DNA from: Alphaproteobacteria bacterium
Lineage (GTDB): Bacteria > Pseudomonadota > Alphaproteobacteria > Ferrovibrionales > Ferrovibrionaceae
Assembly: GCA_017307375.1 (NCBI GenBank)
Contig: JAFKFH010000005.1
Coordinates: forward strand, 124,001-188,000
Length of the DNA: 64,000 nucleotides
Direction: 5' to 3'
Of this stretch, positions 9,021 to 17,851 are shown one piece after another (within the stretch, counting starts at the first letter, position 1; the number at the start of each line of letters is the position of its first letter). Position numbers and translations under genes: made by a program. The notes below the pieces were generated by a model. It ran no database searches. It was not told the origin of the DNA and was given only the letters and a program-made list of their open reading frames with translations.

Positions 9021-9049
9021 TTTTCGCCCGGCGGCGCTTGTCCTATAAT
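9021..9049 (+). promoter_or_regulatory. Sigma70-like promoter for the histidine-phosphatase-like gene
   Basis: A perfect -10 TATAAT at 9044-9049 lies 36 nt before the ATG at 9086. The -35 region at 17-nt spacing (9021-9026, TTTTCG) is weak. A good ribosome site (GAGGAAAG) follows at about 9069. Confidence 0.5.
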
Positions 9050-9085
9050 GCCTCAGTGCGTCGGACAGAGGAAAGAAGCGAAAAC

Positions 9086-9820
9086 ATGGGGTGGACCATC
9101 GGCCGCAGGGTGGCGGTACTGCTGTTCGGGACCGCCGCCGCCATCGCGCCGGTCGCTGCCTCGGCCGTACCGGCGAAGATAATTGTGCTGCGTCACGGCG
9201 AAAAGCAGCGCGGGTTCGACCTGTGCGGCGTCGGCATCATCCGCGCCCAGGGCCTCGCCCAGCACCAACTCGGGCGGGGCACACCCGACTCGCTGTTTGC
9301 GCCGGGCGAAGCCCCGGCCGCCTTCTTTGCCGTCACCCCCCATACCATCGAATTGGCGGCACCTGCCGCCAACGCCTGGCGCCTGCCAGTCACCACCTAT
9401 GCCGCGATGCCATGGCCGCAACTGCCGGCGCCGGCATTGAACCGGCTGCTCAACCGACAAACGCAGGCGGCGGCGCGCGATATCCTGGAAAATCCGAACT
9501 GGGCCGGAAAGACCGTCGTCATGGTCTGGGAGCACGACCATATCGCAAATGCAGAGGTCGAGGCTGCCGCACGGGACGAACGCGTGACCCTGCGCCAGTT
9601 GCTGAATCTGGACCTCCTGCCCGATGCGGAGAGGCAGGTGCCCAGGACCTGGCCCGACAATACCTACAATTATTTCTGGCTGATCGAATACGATCCGGGA
9701 TCGGATGTGCCCAGGCGCTTCCGCAGCGTCAAGCAGGTCTTCACCGGGTCCTATGCCGATCTGCCCGACAACGATTGGGGCATGCCCGACGGCCTGCGGC
9801 CGATCTCGGGCTGCCTGTAG
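9086..9820 (+). CDS. Secreted histidine-phosphatase-like protein
   Basis: A 244-aa exported protein. Starting at 9086 gives a signal peptide (about 1-27, ending ASA) and a ribosome site GAGGAAAG 10 nt upstream; the in-frame ATG at 9038 has neither. The mature part opens with IIVLRHGEK, the RHG motif of the histidine phosphatase (phosphoglycerate mutase-like) fold, in which the His is phosphorylated. A later VMVWEHDHI could provide the second catalytic His. The usual GxxQA/xxR ending of the active-site loop is diverged, so catalytic activity and substrate are uncertain. It stands alone, divergent from aspS, with its own TATAAT promoter. Confidence 0.65.
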   Translation: MGWTIGRRVAVLLFGTAAAIAPVAASAVPAKIIVLRHGEKQRGFDLCGVGIIRAQGLAQHQLGRGTPDSLFAPGEAPAAFFAVTPHTIELAAPAANAWRLPVTTYAAMPWPQLPAPALNRLLNRQTQAAARDILENPNWAGKTVVMVWEHDHIANAEVEAAARDERVTLRQLLNLDLLPDAERQVPRTWPDNTYNYFWLIEYDPGSDVPRRFRSVKQVFTGSYADLPDNDWGMPDGLRPISGCL

Positions 9821-9836
9821 CGCGATGGGCGGGTGG

Positions 9837-10691
9837 ATGATGAAGATTGTCGGCGTGCTGCTCATCCTGCTGGCGCTTGCCGTCCCGGCCCGGGCGCAAG
9901 GCTACCAGCTGACCCAGCTCGCCACCGCCGCCGCCTGCCCGCTGAACAACTTCACCGGCCTCGACCTGCCGCATCTGACCACCGCCAAGGATGCCACCGG
10001 CCAGACCTGGATCGACGCGCTGGTGCTGGCCAACACCATGCCAACCACCCAGAGCGTCACGCTCTGCGCCTTTGGCGACGACGGCGTGTTCTACGGCGGC
10101 TCGACCATCGCGATCGTGCCGAACCGCCGGCTGATGTTCGTCTCGAACTCCACCGATGCCGCCACCAACCTGTCGACCATCCTACTGGCGGCCCAGCAGA
10201 CCTCGGCGATCCCCGGTTCGGGTGCCGGGCTGGGCGGCACGATTCCGGCCAACGCCGCCTATCACCTGGCCCTCACGAACAATGCGAACGTCAAGATCCA
10301 GGGCGGCTTCGTCGGCAACTGGAGCCAGTATTTCATATTCTACGACCCTGCCACCTACTATAGCGGCGAGGGCAACAAGTCGTCGGGCATCATCCCCCAT
10401 TTCGGCAGCGGCGGCGGGTATTACGGCTACTGCTTCTTCTCGAACGTGTTCACGAGCCCCGCCGGCGTGACGGTGTCGCTGCGCGACGACGCGGGCCTGG
10501 TGATCCGCTCGGTCGCGCTGACCGTGCCGCCGCAGGGCCGCTTCGTGCTGTCGATGGCCGATTACGGCTTTCGCCAGTTCGGCCGCGTCGACATCGATAC
10601 GACCCATCCCGGCACGCGCACCTTGTGCACCTATCTGACGACGACCAGTGCCGTGGGAAATTTCGCGGTGTCGCCGATCGCACCGCAATGA
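9837..10691 (+). CDS. Secreted protein of unknown function
   Basis: I do not recognise this 284-aa protein. It has a clear signal peptide (MKIVGVLL to ARAQG, about 22 residues) and a mature part rich in Thr, Ser, Ala and Asn with alternating hydrophobic residues, suggesting a beta-sandwich. Cysteines occur near ACPLNN, VTLCAFG, YGYCFF and RTLCTY, perhaps two disulfides. The start may be ATG 9837 or 9840; an ATG at 9825 gives a less natural signal peptide. It begins 16 nt after the previous secreted protein and its stop overlaps the next acetyltransferase gene in an ATGA, so the three could be one operon. Confidence 0.6.
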   Translation: MMKIVGVLLILLALAVPARAQGYQLTQLATAAACPLNNFTGLDLPHLTTAKDATGQTWIDALVLANTMPTTQSVTLCAFGDDGVFYGGSTIAIVPNRRLMFVSNSTDAATNLSTILLAAQQTSAIPGSGAGLGGTIPANAAYHLALTNNANVKIQGGFVGNWSQYFIFYDPATYYSGEGNKSSGIIPHFGSGGGYYGYCFFSNVFTSPAGVTVSLRDDAGLVIRSVALTVPPQGRFVLSMADYGFRQFGRVDIDTTHPGTRTLCTYLTTTSAVGNFAVSPIAPQ

Positions 10692-11263
10692 CCGTCAATT
10701 TTCCCCGGCTGCTCAGCCCACGCCTGGCTCTGCGGCCAATCGAGGTCTCCGACCTGCGGGACCTGCAGGCACTGCTGGCGATCCCGGAGACCACCCGCCA
10801 TTCGAACTGGCCCGACGCGCCGGGGCAGGAAGACTGCAGGCAGTTCATCGACAATTGGATCGAGATGGCGGCCTCGGCAAAGGGATGCGCCTGGGCGATC
10901 GAGCAGCGAGACGAGCCCGGCCTGATCGGCTGCATCCGCTTCAACTACATCGCCCGACCGTCCAATGTCGGCGGCATCGGCTACGAACTGCATCCCGGGT
11001 TCTGGGGCCGGGGCCTGATGACCGAGGCCCTGCGGGCCGTCGCGATGCTGGGTCATGACCGGCTGCAGCTCAACCGCATCGAAGCCTGGACCCTGCCCGG
11101 CAACCCGGCTTCGGACCGCGTGCTGGAGAAGGCCGGTTTCCGGTTCGAGGGCACGCTGCGCCAGAGCCGGTGGTTCAAAGGCGCCTGTCACGACCTGCGC
11201 TGGTTCGGCCGCCTTGCCGGGGACGCCAGATCGGAAGAACAGGCGGTCGGATCAGGGAGCTAG
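10688..11263 (+). CDS. GNAT N-acetyltransferase, RimJ/RimL-like
   Basis: A 191-aa acetyl-CoA dependent acetyltransferase. It starts with the RimJ/RimL-type opening (SPRLALRPIEVSDL), then carries GYELHPGFWGRGLMTEAL, the acetyl-CoA pyrophosphate loop (motif A), and NPASDRVLEKAGFRFEG near the end. Members acetylate the N-terminus of ribosomal proteins or small amines; the target here cannot be told. The ATG at 10688 overlaps the preceding stop (ATGA). Its last bases overlap the convergent holC gene by 4 nt. Confidence 0.85.
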   Translation: MTVNFPRLLSPRLALRPIEVSDLRDLQALLAIPETTRHSNWPDAPGQEDCRQFIDNWIEMAASAKGCAWAIEQRDEPGLIGCIRFNYIARPSNVGGIGYELHPGFWGRGLMTEALRAVAMLGHDRLQLNRIEAWTLPGNPASDRVLEKAGFRFEGTLRQSRWFKGACHDLRWFGRLAGDARSEEQAVGSGS

Positions 11264-11715
11264 CCCGCCTTCTCCCACCCCCCACTCCCCGTCTGGCGCC
11301 AGTAGACCGGCGTCAGGCCGCCGGCCTTGAGGCGCTTCCAGCGTTCGCGGGCCGCGGTCACGGCCTCGGGGTCGTTGCCGTCGAACAGGTCGCAGACCCG
11401 CTCGAACGGCGCGATCGCCTCGGGGTCGGCCGCGGCGCCGTCGACCAGGAACAGCACCTGGGCACCGTTCGGATTGTCGAGATAGGGGGTCAGCCAGACC
11501 GGCTGGCGGGCATCGTTGCCCTCGCCGCGGGCGCCGTGCGGCAGGAAGCCGTCGCGGCTGTAGGTCCACAGGAATGAATTCAGCGCCTGGACGCGTTCGT
11601 CCGACGAGGCCAGCACCACGGCACGCCATTGGCGCGCCAGGGTGCGCTCGAGCAGGTCGGGCAATGCCTCCTCGAGCGTGCGGCGGGTCAGATGGTAGAA
11701 GAAGACTTCGGTCAC
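11260..11715 (-). CDS. holC: DNA polymerase III chi subunit
   Basis: A 151-aa chi subunit, which links the clamp-loader complex to single-stranded DNA-binding protein at the replication fork. The family pattern is clear: FYHLTRRTLEEALPDLLERTL at the N-terminus, the Walker-like strand AVVLASSDERVQALNSFLWTY, then FLPHG and WLT, and the late LFDGNDPEAV. The length is normal. It starts 21 nt after the pepA stop, the usual pepA-holC pairing in proteobacteria, and probably shares its transcript. Its stop overlaps the convergent acetyltransferase gene. Confidence 0.92.
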   Translation of the reverse strand: MTEVFFYHLTRRTLEEALPDLLERTLARQWRAVVLASSDERVQALNSFLWTYSRDGFLPHGARGEGNDARQPVWLTPYLDNPNGAQVLFLVDGAAADPEAIAPFERVCDLFDGNDPEAVTAARERWKRLKAGGLTPVYWRQTGSGGWEKAG

Positions 11716-11736
11716 CTGGCCCGCCGCCCGATCAGG

Positions 11737-13239
11737 TCACTTGCCTTCGTAGTTGTCGGCGATCAGCCGGTCGAGCACGCGCACGCCGTAGCCGGTCGCG
11801 CCCTTCGGCACCGTCGGCTTGTCGGCCTTCGACCAGGCCACGCCGGCGATGTCGATATGCGCCCACTTGGTATCCTTGACGAAGCGCTTCAGGAACTGCG
11901 CGGCAACGATCGACCCGGCGCCGACAGCGGGGCCGGCGATGTTCTGCATGTCGGCGACCGGCGAATTCAGCCCCTTGTCGTAGGCGTCCGACAGGGGCAT
12001 CCGCCACAGCGGCTCGCCCTCGGCCTTGCCGGCGGCGAGGATACGGTCGGCCAGCACGTCGTCATTGGCAAACAGCCCGGCATGCTCATGGCCCAGCGAG
12101 ATGATGATCGCGCCGGTCAGCGTCGCCAGGTCGATCATCGCCTGCGGCTTGAACCGCTCCTGCGCGTACCACATGACATCGGCCAGCACGAGGCGGCCTT
12201 CGGCATCGGTGTTGATCACGTCGATGGTCTGGCCCGACATCGAGGTGACGATGTCGCCCGGGCGCTGCGCGTTGCCGTCGGGCATGTTCTCGACCAGCCC
12301 GACCAGGCCGACGACGTTCGCCTTCGCCTTGCGGCCGGCCAGCGCCTTCATCGCCCCGATCACGGTGCCGGCGCCGCCCATGTCCCACTTCATCTCTTCC
12401 ATGCCCGCCGCGGGCTTGAGCGAGATGCCGCCGGTGTCGAAGCAGACACCCTTGCCGACGAAGGCGACCGGCGCGTCCTTCTTCTTGCCGCCCTCCCACG
12501 TCATGACGACGAGCTGCGATTCGCGCACCGACCCCTGGCCGACGCCGAGCAGCGCGCCCATGCCGAGCTTCTTCATCTGGGCCTCGCCCAGCACCTCGAC
12601 CTTGACGCCGAGCTTGGACAGCGTCTTGCACTCGGCGGCCAGTGCCGCCGGGAACAGGATATTGGCCGGCTCGGAGACCAGGTCGCGGGTGAAGTTGACG
12701 CCGGCGGCGATGGCGTCGAGATCGGCGAAGGCCTTGCGCGCCAGATCCGGCTTCTCGACGCCAAGCGAAATCGCGGCGAGCGCCGGCTTGTCCTCGGGCT
12801 TGAGCCGGGTGCGGTACTTGTCGAAGCGGTAGCTGCCCAGCCGGGCGCCGAAGGCGATGCGGGCTGCGGCATCGGCCAGGCCGGTCTTGACGCCGGCATG
12901 AGCCTCGACGGCGACGGCAAGCGTGGTATCGCCGGTGGCGCCGAGCCGCCGCGCGACCTCGCCGCCGACGGCCTCATAGGTCAGCGCGTCGACCTTGTCG
13001 GCGGCGCCGAGACCGGCGACCAGCAGGCGGCCGATGGTGGTGCCGGCGGGGGCCGCGATCTCGAGCCACTGCCCCTTCTCGCCCTTGAAGCGCGGCGCCG
13101 CGGCCAGCGCCCGGGCGATCTGGCCGCCCGACAGGCGGTCGAGGTCGCGGCCGACGGCGCCGAGCTTGCGTTCGGCGGTCAGGGTCAGCAGCGCGGCGCC
13201 ATCCTTCGGCGCCTTCCACTCGGTGAACGCAATCTTCAT
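11737..13239 (-). CDS. pepA: Leucyl aminopeptidase (cytosol aminopeptidase, M17)
   Basis: A 500-aa two-zinc aminopeptidase that removes N-terminal residues from peptides in the cytosol. The C-terminal catalytic half has the M17 signature NTDAEGRL with metal and catalytic residues, preceded by GKGVCFDTGGISLKP and the conserved KWDMGGAG. The N-terminal third is the regulatory/DNA-binding-type domain, here poorly conserved as is usual. In E. coli the protein also helps XerCD recombination; whether it does so here is unknown. It is first in a two-gene unit with holC. The 79-nt gap to the upstream MFS gene (same strand) shows no strong promoter. Confidence 0.96.
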   Translation of the reverse strand: MKIAFTEWKAPKDGAALLTLTAERKLGAVGRDLDRLSGGQIARALAAAPRFKGEKGQWLEIAAPAGTTIGRLLVAGLGAADKVDALTYEAVGGEVARRLGATGDTTLAVAVEAHAGVKTGLADAAARIAFGARLGSYRFDKYRTRLKPEDKPALAAISLGVEKPDLARKAFADLDAIAAGVNFTRDLVSEPANILFPAALAAECKTLSKLGVKVEVLGEAQMKKLGMGALLGVGQGSVRESQLVVMTWEGGKKKDAPVAFVGKGVCFDTGGISLKPAAGMEEMKWDMGGAGTVIGAMKALAGRKAKANVVGLVGLVENMPDGNAQRPGDIVTSMSGQTIDVINTDAEGRLVLADVMWYAQERFKPQAMIDLATLTGAIIISLGHEHAGLFANDDVLADRILAAGKAEGEPLWRMPLSDAYDKGLNSPVADMQNIAGPAVGAGSIVAAQFLKRFVKDTKWAHIDIAGVAWSKADKPTVPKGATGYGVRVLDRLIADNYEGK

Positions 13240-13318
13240 GATGCGGGAATCCTTCGGGGATGTGGTTCTCGGGCCGAAACGGCGTGCGGCGATCTTAAGG
13301 AGGGCGGCGGGCCGGCTG

Positions 13319-14716
13319 TCAACCCTGGCGCGGCATCACGCGCCAGGACGCACCGAAGGCGCCCAGGCCGAACAGCGATGCCACGCCGAACACCACGACG
13401 ACGGCGCCGGCCAGGACGGACGGTTCGACGCTGCGGCCAAGCCCCATGATCGCTGCGACGAGGCCGGCCAGCGCCGCGCCCAGCGCATAGCCGCCGGTCA
13501 GCACCGTCGGCAACAGGCCGGAGGCGCGGTCGCGCTCGTCCGCCGGGGCAGCCTCCATCACCGCCTGGCTGATATAGGCCCAGGAGATGCCGAAGCCGGT
13601 GCCGATGCCGATCTGCGACGCCATCACCAGCCACAACGCATCGGCCGCCACCCCCGCCGCGCTGCCGCCGACACCGGCCGAGACCAGCAGCGGGCCCAGC
13701 CGCACCATCGCCCGTGGCCAGACCGGCGCGCGGAAACTGGCGATACCGAGCGCCACCACACTCCAGGAAATCGCCATCAGCGCCGAGATCGCCGCGGCAA
13801 TCGTCGGGCCGTAGCCCCACAGCCGCTGGATCGTCAGGTTCAGGTAGACTGCCGTCGAGGCCTGGGCGACCGGCATCAGCAGGATCACCCAAAGGCCCGC
13901 GCCCACGGTGCCGGACAGGGTAAAGGCCTCGCGTGGGAACAGCCGGTCGGTGGCGCGGCGATCGCGCCAGAAGACGGCGGCCAGCAAGGCCAGTGCTGCG
14001 GCGACCGCCGCGGCGCGGGCGATCGTGCCGGGCAGGATCCCGGCGATGGCAACCAGCATGATGCCGGCGCCGCAGCCGGCGAGGCGGGCGAAGGGCACGC
14101 GCACGGCGGCGCCTCCGCCGACCTCGGCCGGCACCACCAGCGGGACCATGACGACGAACAGCACGATCAACGGCACGTTGAACAGGAACGAGGCGCGCCA
14201 GGAAATGAACTCGGTGATCAGCCCGGCGACCAGCGGCCCGCCGAACGCCGCGACAGCCCAGATCGCTGCCTCGACCCCGAACACCTTCGGCACCAGCCGC
14301 GAGGGGAACAGGGCCGGGATCAGCACGTAGCACAGCGCGAAGATGACACCATCGCCTGCCCCCTGCGCAGTCCGCCCGAGCAGCAGCACCGGCATCGACG
14401 GCGCCAGGCCGGCCGCCAGCGTGCCGGCCAGGAATACCAGCGCGGCCCAGAAGAAGGTCGCCCTTACACCGAAGCGGCCCTTGAGCAGGGCGGCAAGTGC
14501 CCCGCCGAGGATCGAGGCGACGAGATAGACGGTGAAGGCCCAGCTGATCCACTCGACGCCGTCGATCTCGATCACCGCATTCGGCAACGCGGTCGAAACC
14601 AGGAAGCCGTTCAGCGCGTGCAGGGTGATCCCGAGCGACAGGGTGGCAAGCGCCGCGGCGTGGCGCCGCTGGAACAATTCGGCCCAACTGCCCTGGTTTG
14701 CATCGATCTCGGCCAT
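13319..14716 (-). CDS. MFS drug-efflux-type transporter
   Basis: A 465-aa major facilitator protein with about 12-14 membrane segments. The first segment region has LHALNGFLVSTALPNAVIEIDG, matching the start of the 14-segment DHA2/EmrB group, and motif A-like sequence follows segment 2 (ASILGGALAALLKGRFG). It probably exports a toxic organic compound by proton antiport. The ATG at 14716 is set by the family N-terminus and by the AT-rich divergent promoter region just upstream. A Cys-rich regulator is transcribed divergently, with two matching palindromes between, so the pair forms a regulator-exporter divergon. Confidence 0.88.
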   Translation of the reverse strand: MAEIDANQGSWAELFQRRHAAALATLSLGITLHALNGFLVSTALPNAVIEIDGVEWISWAFTVYLVASILGGALAALLKGRFGVRATFFWAALVFLAGTLAAGLAPSMPVLLLGRTAQGAGDGVIFALCYVLIPALFPSRLVPKVFGVEAAIWAVAAFGGPLVAGLITEFISWRASFLFNVPLIVLFVVMVPLVVPAEVGGGAAVRVPFARLAGCGAGIMLVAIAGILPGTIARAAAVAAALALLAAVFWRDRRATDRLFPREAFTLSGTVGAGLWVILLMPVAQASTAVYLNLTIQRLWGYGPTIAAAISALMAISWSVVALGIASFRAPVWPRAMVRLGPLLVSAGVGGSAAGVAADALWLVMASQIGIGTGFGISWAYISQAVMEAAPADERDRASGLLPTVLTGGYALGAALAGLVAAIMGLGRSVEPSVLAGAVVVVFGVASLFGLGAFGASWRVMPRQG

Positions 14717-14727
14717 CGCAAATCCTA

Positions 14728-14751
14728 TTAGATAAGAAAAAACTTTCCTAA
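14728..14751. promoter_or_regulatory. Operator-like palindrome 1 in the MFS/regulator divergon
   Basis: TTAGATAAG (14728-14736) faces CTTTCCTAA (14743-14751), an inverted repeat with 7 of 9 arm matches. It aligns over 24 positions with a second copy 39 bp away at 14767-14790; both end in CTAA and have CTTT in the right arm. It lies just upstream of the MFS start and is likely bound by the divergent regulator. Confidence 0.6.
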
Positions 14752-14766
14752 CTGTGATCCGAAAAA

Positions 14767-14790
14767 TTTGAAAAGCAACAGCTTTTCTAA
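14767..14790. promoter_or_regulatory. Operator-like palindrome 2 in the MFS/regulator divergon
   Basis: GAAAAGC (14770-14776) and GCTTTTC (14781-14787) are a perfect 7-bp inverted repeat around AACA. The site is 14 nt before the regulator start, so binding would block its expression. It resembles palindrome 1. Confidence 0.65.
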
Positions 14791-14803
14791 TAATCTTGGA
14801 GCC

Positions 14804-15499
14804 ATGGTCCGCTCTATCCCCACGGCCGATGCCGGGCAAGAGGCGTCGCAGGCGGCGACGCCAATGGACTCGTCGCGCACTGCCGACCGGCTGCTGCAAC
14901 GGCTGAAGGCGGTGGGGCCGCAGACGGCCGCCATGCTCGCTGCAAGGCTCGATGTCACCGCGGTCGCGGTGCGCCAGCATCTCGACCGGCTGGCCGAGGA
15001 AGGGTTGGTCGCCCCGGAAGATCGGCGGGAAAGCGTCGGCCGGCCGAAACGCTATTGGCAGTTGACGCCGGCGGGCCATGGCCGGTTTCCCGACAACCAT
15101 GCCGGGCTGACGCTGGAACTGATCGAGGCGGCCGGTGCGGTATTCGGCACCGACGGCCTCGACCGACTGCTTGCCCATCGCGAGGCCGCGACCCGCGAGG
15201 CCTACGGCCGGCAGCTTGCCCAGTCCGGCGACCTGGCCGGCAAGGTCGCCGCGCTGGCGGCGCTACGCGAGGCCGAAGGCTACATGGCCGCCTGGTCGGC
15301 CGAGGCCGATGGCAGCTTCCTGCTGCTCGAAAACCACTGCCCGATCTGCGCGGCCGCCATGCACTGCCAGGCCCTGTGCCGCTCGGAACTGGCGATCTTC
15401 GCCGAGTTGCTCGGCCCCCAAGCCCGGGTCGAACGCATCGAGCACATGATCGCCGGCGCCCGCCGCTGCGCCTACCGGATCAGCCCGACAGGGCTGTAA
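14804..15499 (+). CDS. Winged-helix transcriptional regulator with C-terminal cysteine cluster (SufR/ArsR-like)
   Basis: A 231-aa DNA-binding protein. The winged helix-turn-helix spans about 28-95 (LLQRLKAVGPQTAAMLA, then AVRQHLDRLAEEGLV and a wing ending RPKRYWQLT). The C-terminal half carries Cys179, Cys182, Cys188, Cys192 and Cys222 in CPIC-x5-C-x3-C plus one more, as in SufR-type sensors that bind an Fe-S cluster. This suggests redox, NO or iron sensing; metal or thiol sensing is the alternative. ATG 14804 follows TTGGAG; a TTG at 14768 would start within an operator and is less likely. It is divergent from an MFS exporter and probably controls both genes. Confidence 0.82.
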   Translation: MVRSIPTADAGQEASQAATPMDSSRTADRLLQRLKAVGPQTAAMLAARLDVTAVAVRQHLDRLAEEGLVAPEDRRESVGRPKRYWQLTPAGHGRFPDNHAGLTLELIEAAGAVFGTDGLDRLLAHREAATREAYGRQLAQSGDLAGKVAALAALREAEGYMAAWSAEADGSFLLLENHCPICAAAMHCQALCRSELAIFAELLGPQARVERIEHMIAGARRCAYRISPTGL

Positions 15500-15626
15500 G
15501 CCGCGCCCGATCTCGCCTTGCCCTGCCGGCCGCCCCCGCCTATTGTCGCCGCTCGACCAGGGCTTGGGGGGATCCGTTTGCGCTCGCGCAAGAAAACTCT
15601 AGGGGAGACAGAGGGTTAGCGTTTAG

Positions 15627-16757
15627 ATGTCGATCCTGTCCCGTTACCTCATCCGCCAAATGGTCGGCCCCATGGTGTTCGCCACCCTGGCGCTGACCGG
15701 CGTGATCTGGCTGACCCAATCGCTGCGCGTGATCGACCGCATCGTCAATCAGGGCCTGCCGTTCGGGTCGTTCCTGTACATGACGATCCTGCTGCTGCCG
15801 AACATCCTGACGATGATCCTGCCGATCGCGATGTTCGGCGCGCTCCTGTTCGCCTACAACCGGCTCTTCTCCGATTCGGAACTGGTGGTGATGCGCGCCG
15901 TGGGCTGGAACGACTGGGCGCTGGCCCGGCCGGCACTGATCGTCGCCGGTGCGATCACCGCGATCGTGGCGGCGCTGGCGCTGTGGCTGGGTCCCTGGGG
16001 CCTGTCGGAACTGCGCGCCACCCAGTACGAGTTCCGCACCAATCTGTCGGCGATCCTGCTGCAGGAAGGCGTATTCAACAACCCGTCCAGCGGCTTGACG
16101 GTCTATGTCCGCCAGCGCGATCCCGGCGGCGAACTGCACGGCATCCTGGTCCACGACAACCGCGATCCGCAGAAGCCCGTGACGATCATGGCCGAGAGCG
16201 GCGCGCTGGTGCGCACGCCGGAAGGGCCGCGATTCGTGATGGTCAACGGCAACCGCCAGCAGATCGAACAGTCGCGGCACGATATCGGGCTGCTTTATTT
16301 CGACAGCTATACGCTGGACCTCAAGCCCTATCTGCAGGACGAAGGTGCCGGCTGGCGCGATCCGGGCGAACGGCCGCTGGGCGAACTGCTCGCCGGCGAT
16401 TTCACGACCCCGGACGACCGCGCCAATGCCAGCCGCCTGACCAAGGAAGCGCATCGCCGGCTGGCGGCGCCGCTGATGGTGCCGGCCCTGACGCTGATCG
16501 CCCTGGCCGCGGTCCTCGGCGGCGAGTTCAGCCGGCGCGGCCAGAACCTGCGGCTGATCGTCGCCGCGCTGGGCGCGCTGGCGGTCGAGGTCACGGCGCT
16601 GGCCGCGAACTATCTCGCCGGCAAGACGCTGGCGCTGGTCCCGCTGCTCTATCTTGCGCCGATCGCCTTCATCGCCGGCGCCGCCTTCCTCCTGTTCCGG
16701 CCGGTGCGGCCGCGTCGGCGCGCCAATGCCCCGTCAGCCCCGGCGGAGGCGGCCTGA
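15627..16757 (+). CDS. lptF: LPS export ABC permease LptF
   Basis: A 376-aa YjgP/YjgQ family permease of the LptB2FG complex that extracts lipopolysaccharide from the inner membrane. The N-terminus reads ILSRYLIRQMVGPMVF, typical of LptF, and there are three membrane segments, a periplasmic beta-jellyroll (about 125-265) and three more segments. The C-terminal tail is Arg/Pro/Ala-rich. It is first in a chain of six genes joined by stop/start overlaps (lptF-lptG-lptD-surA-pdxA-rsmA). The 127 nt upstream hold a perfect inverted repeat TTGCGC-TC-GCGCAA (15578-15591), possibly part of a promoter or operator. Confidence 0.93.
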   Translation: MSILSRYLIRQMVGPMVFATLALTGVIWLTQSLRVIDRIVNQGLPFGSFLYMTILLLPNILTMILPIAMFGALLFAYNRLFSDSELVVMRAVGWNDWALARPALIVAGAITAIVAALALWLGPWGLSELRATQYEFRTNLSAILLQEGVFNNPSSGLTVYVRQRDPGGELHGILVHDNRDPQKPVTIMAESGALVRTPEGPRFVMVNGNRQQIEQSRHDIGLLYFDSYTLDLKPYLQDEGAGWRDPGERPLGELLAGDFTTPDDRANASRLTKEAHRRLAAPLMVPALTLIALAAVLGGEFSRRGQNLRLIVAALGALAVEVTALAANYLAGKTLALVPLLYLAPIAFIAGAAFLLFRPVRPRRRANAPSAPAEAA

Positions 16758-17851
16758 TGCGGCTGTCGCCCACGCTGTCCTTCTATTTCGCCAGGCGTTT
16801 CCTGGTCGGCGTCGTGATCATCTTCCTGGCCTTCGCCGCGCTCGGCTTCGTCATCGACACGGTCGAACTGCTGCGCCGGGCCGCCGGCCGGCCGGAAGCG
16901 ACCTTCGGCGTCGTCGTCTCGATGGCGCTGCTGCGCCAGCCGGTCCTGCAGGCGCAATTGCTGCCCTTCGCCTTCCTGTTCGGCGGCATGCTGTCGCTGT
17001 CGCGGCTCAACCGCGCCAACGAACTGACGGTGGCGCGGGCGGCCGGCATCTCGGTATGGCAATTCCTTGCCCCCGCCGTGATCACTGCCTTCCTGCTCGG
17101 CGTCTTCGTCGTGACCGTCTACAACCCGCTCGGCTCGGCCATGGTGTCGCGCTACGAGCAGGTCGAAGCCCGCTTCCTCAAGGGCCGGACCAGCCTGCTC
17201 GCCGTCTCGGGGTCGGGTCTGTGGCTGCGTGATTCCTCGGGCGACGACCAGATCGTCGTCCATGCCCTGCGCGTCGCCCAGAACGGCCTGGAGTTGAACG
17301 ACGTGATTTTGTTCTTCTACCAGGGCTCGGATCGTTTCGTGCGCCGCATCGATGCCGCCCATGCCGTCCTCGATGACGGACGCTGGCAACTCGACGACGT
17401 GCTGATCACCTCGCTCGACCGGCCGGCCGAATTCCTGCCGCACTACACGGTCGAGACCACCCTGACCCTCAGCCGCATCCAGAACTCGTTTGCCTCGCCC
17501 GAAACCCTGTCGTTCTGGACCCTGCCCGGCTTCATCGACACGCTGGAGCGTGCGGGCTTCTCGGCGACGCGCCATCGCCTGTATTTCTACAGCCTGCTGG
17601 CCGACCCCTTCCTTTATTGTGCCAACGTGCTGATCGCGGCGCTGTTCTCGCTCCGGCTGACACGGCGGGGCGGCGGCGGCTGGCTGGTATCGGGCGGCAT
17701 CGTCGCCGGCTTCGTCCTGTACGTGATGTCCGACCTGATCCACGCCCTTGGCCTATCAGGCAACATCCCGGTCGCACTGGCTGCGTCCAGCCCGGCCGTG
17801 ATCGGCCTGATGCTCGGCACCGCCGGGCTGTTTCACCTCGAGGACGGCTGA
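16757..17851 (+). CDS. lptG: LPS export ABC permease LptG
   Basis: A 364-aa partner of LptF in the same complex. The start MRLSPTLSFYFARRFL is typical of LptG in alphaproteobacteria. It has six membrane segments and a central periplasmic jellyroll (about 130-265) that hands LPS to the LptC/LptA bridge. The ATG shares a base with the lptF stop (TGATG), and its own stop overlaps the lptD start the same way. The ATPase lptB and lptA/lptC are not in this window and are normally encoded elsewhere in this class. Confidence 0.93.
   Translation: MRLSPTLSFYFARRFLVGVVIIFLAFAALGFVIDTVELLRRAAGRPEATFGVVVSMALLRQPVLQAQLLPFAFLFGGMLSLSRLNRANELTVARAAGISVWQFLAPAVITAFLLGVFVVTVYNPLGSAMVSRYEQVEARFLKGRTSLLAVSGSGLWLRDSSGDDQIVVHALRVAQNGLELNDVILFFYQGSDRFVRRIDAAHAVLDDGRWQLDDVLITSLDRPAEFLPHYTVETTLTLSRIQNSFASPETLSFWTLPGFIDTLERAGFSATRHRLYFYSLLADPFLYCANVLIAALFSLRLTRRGGGGWLVSGGIVAGFVLYVMSDLIHALGLSGNIPVALAASSPAVIGLMLGTAGLFHLEDG

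Noticed and set aside
11629-13449. Open frame of about 600 codons on the plus strand opposite pepA
   Set aside because: Antisense shadow of pepA-holC without any recognisable motif.
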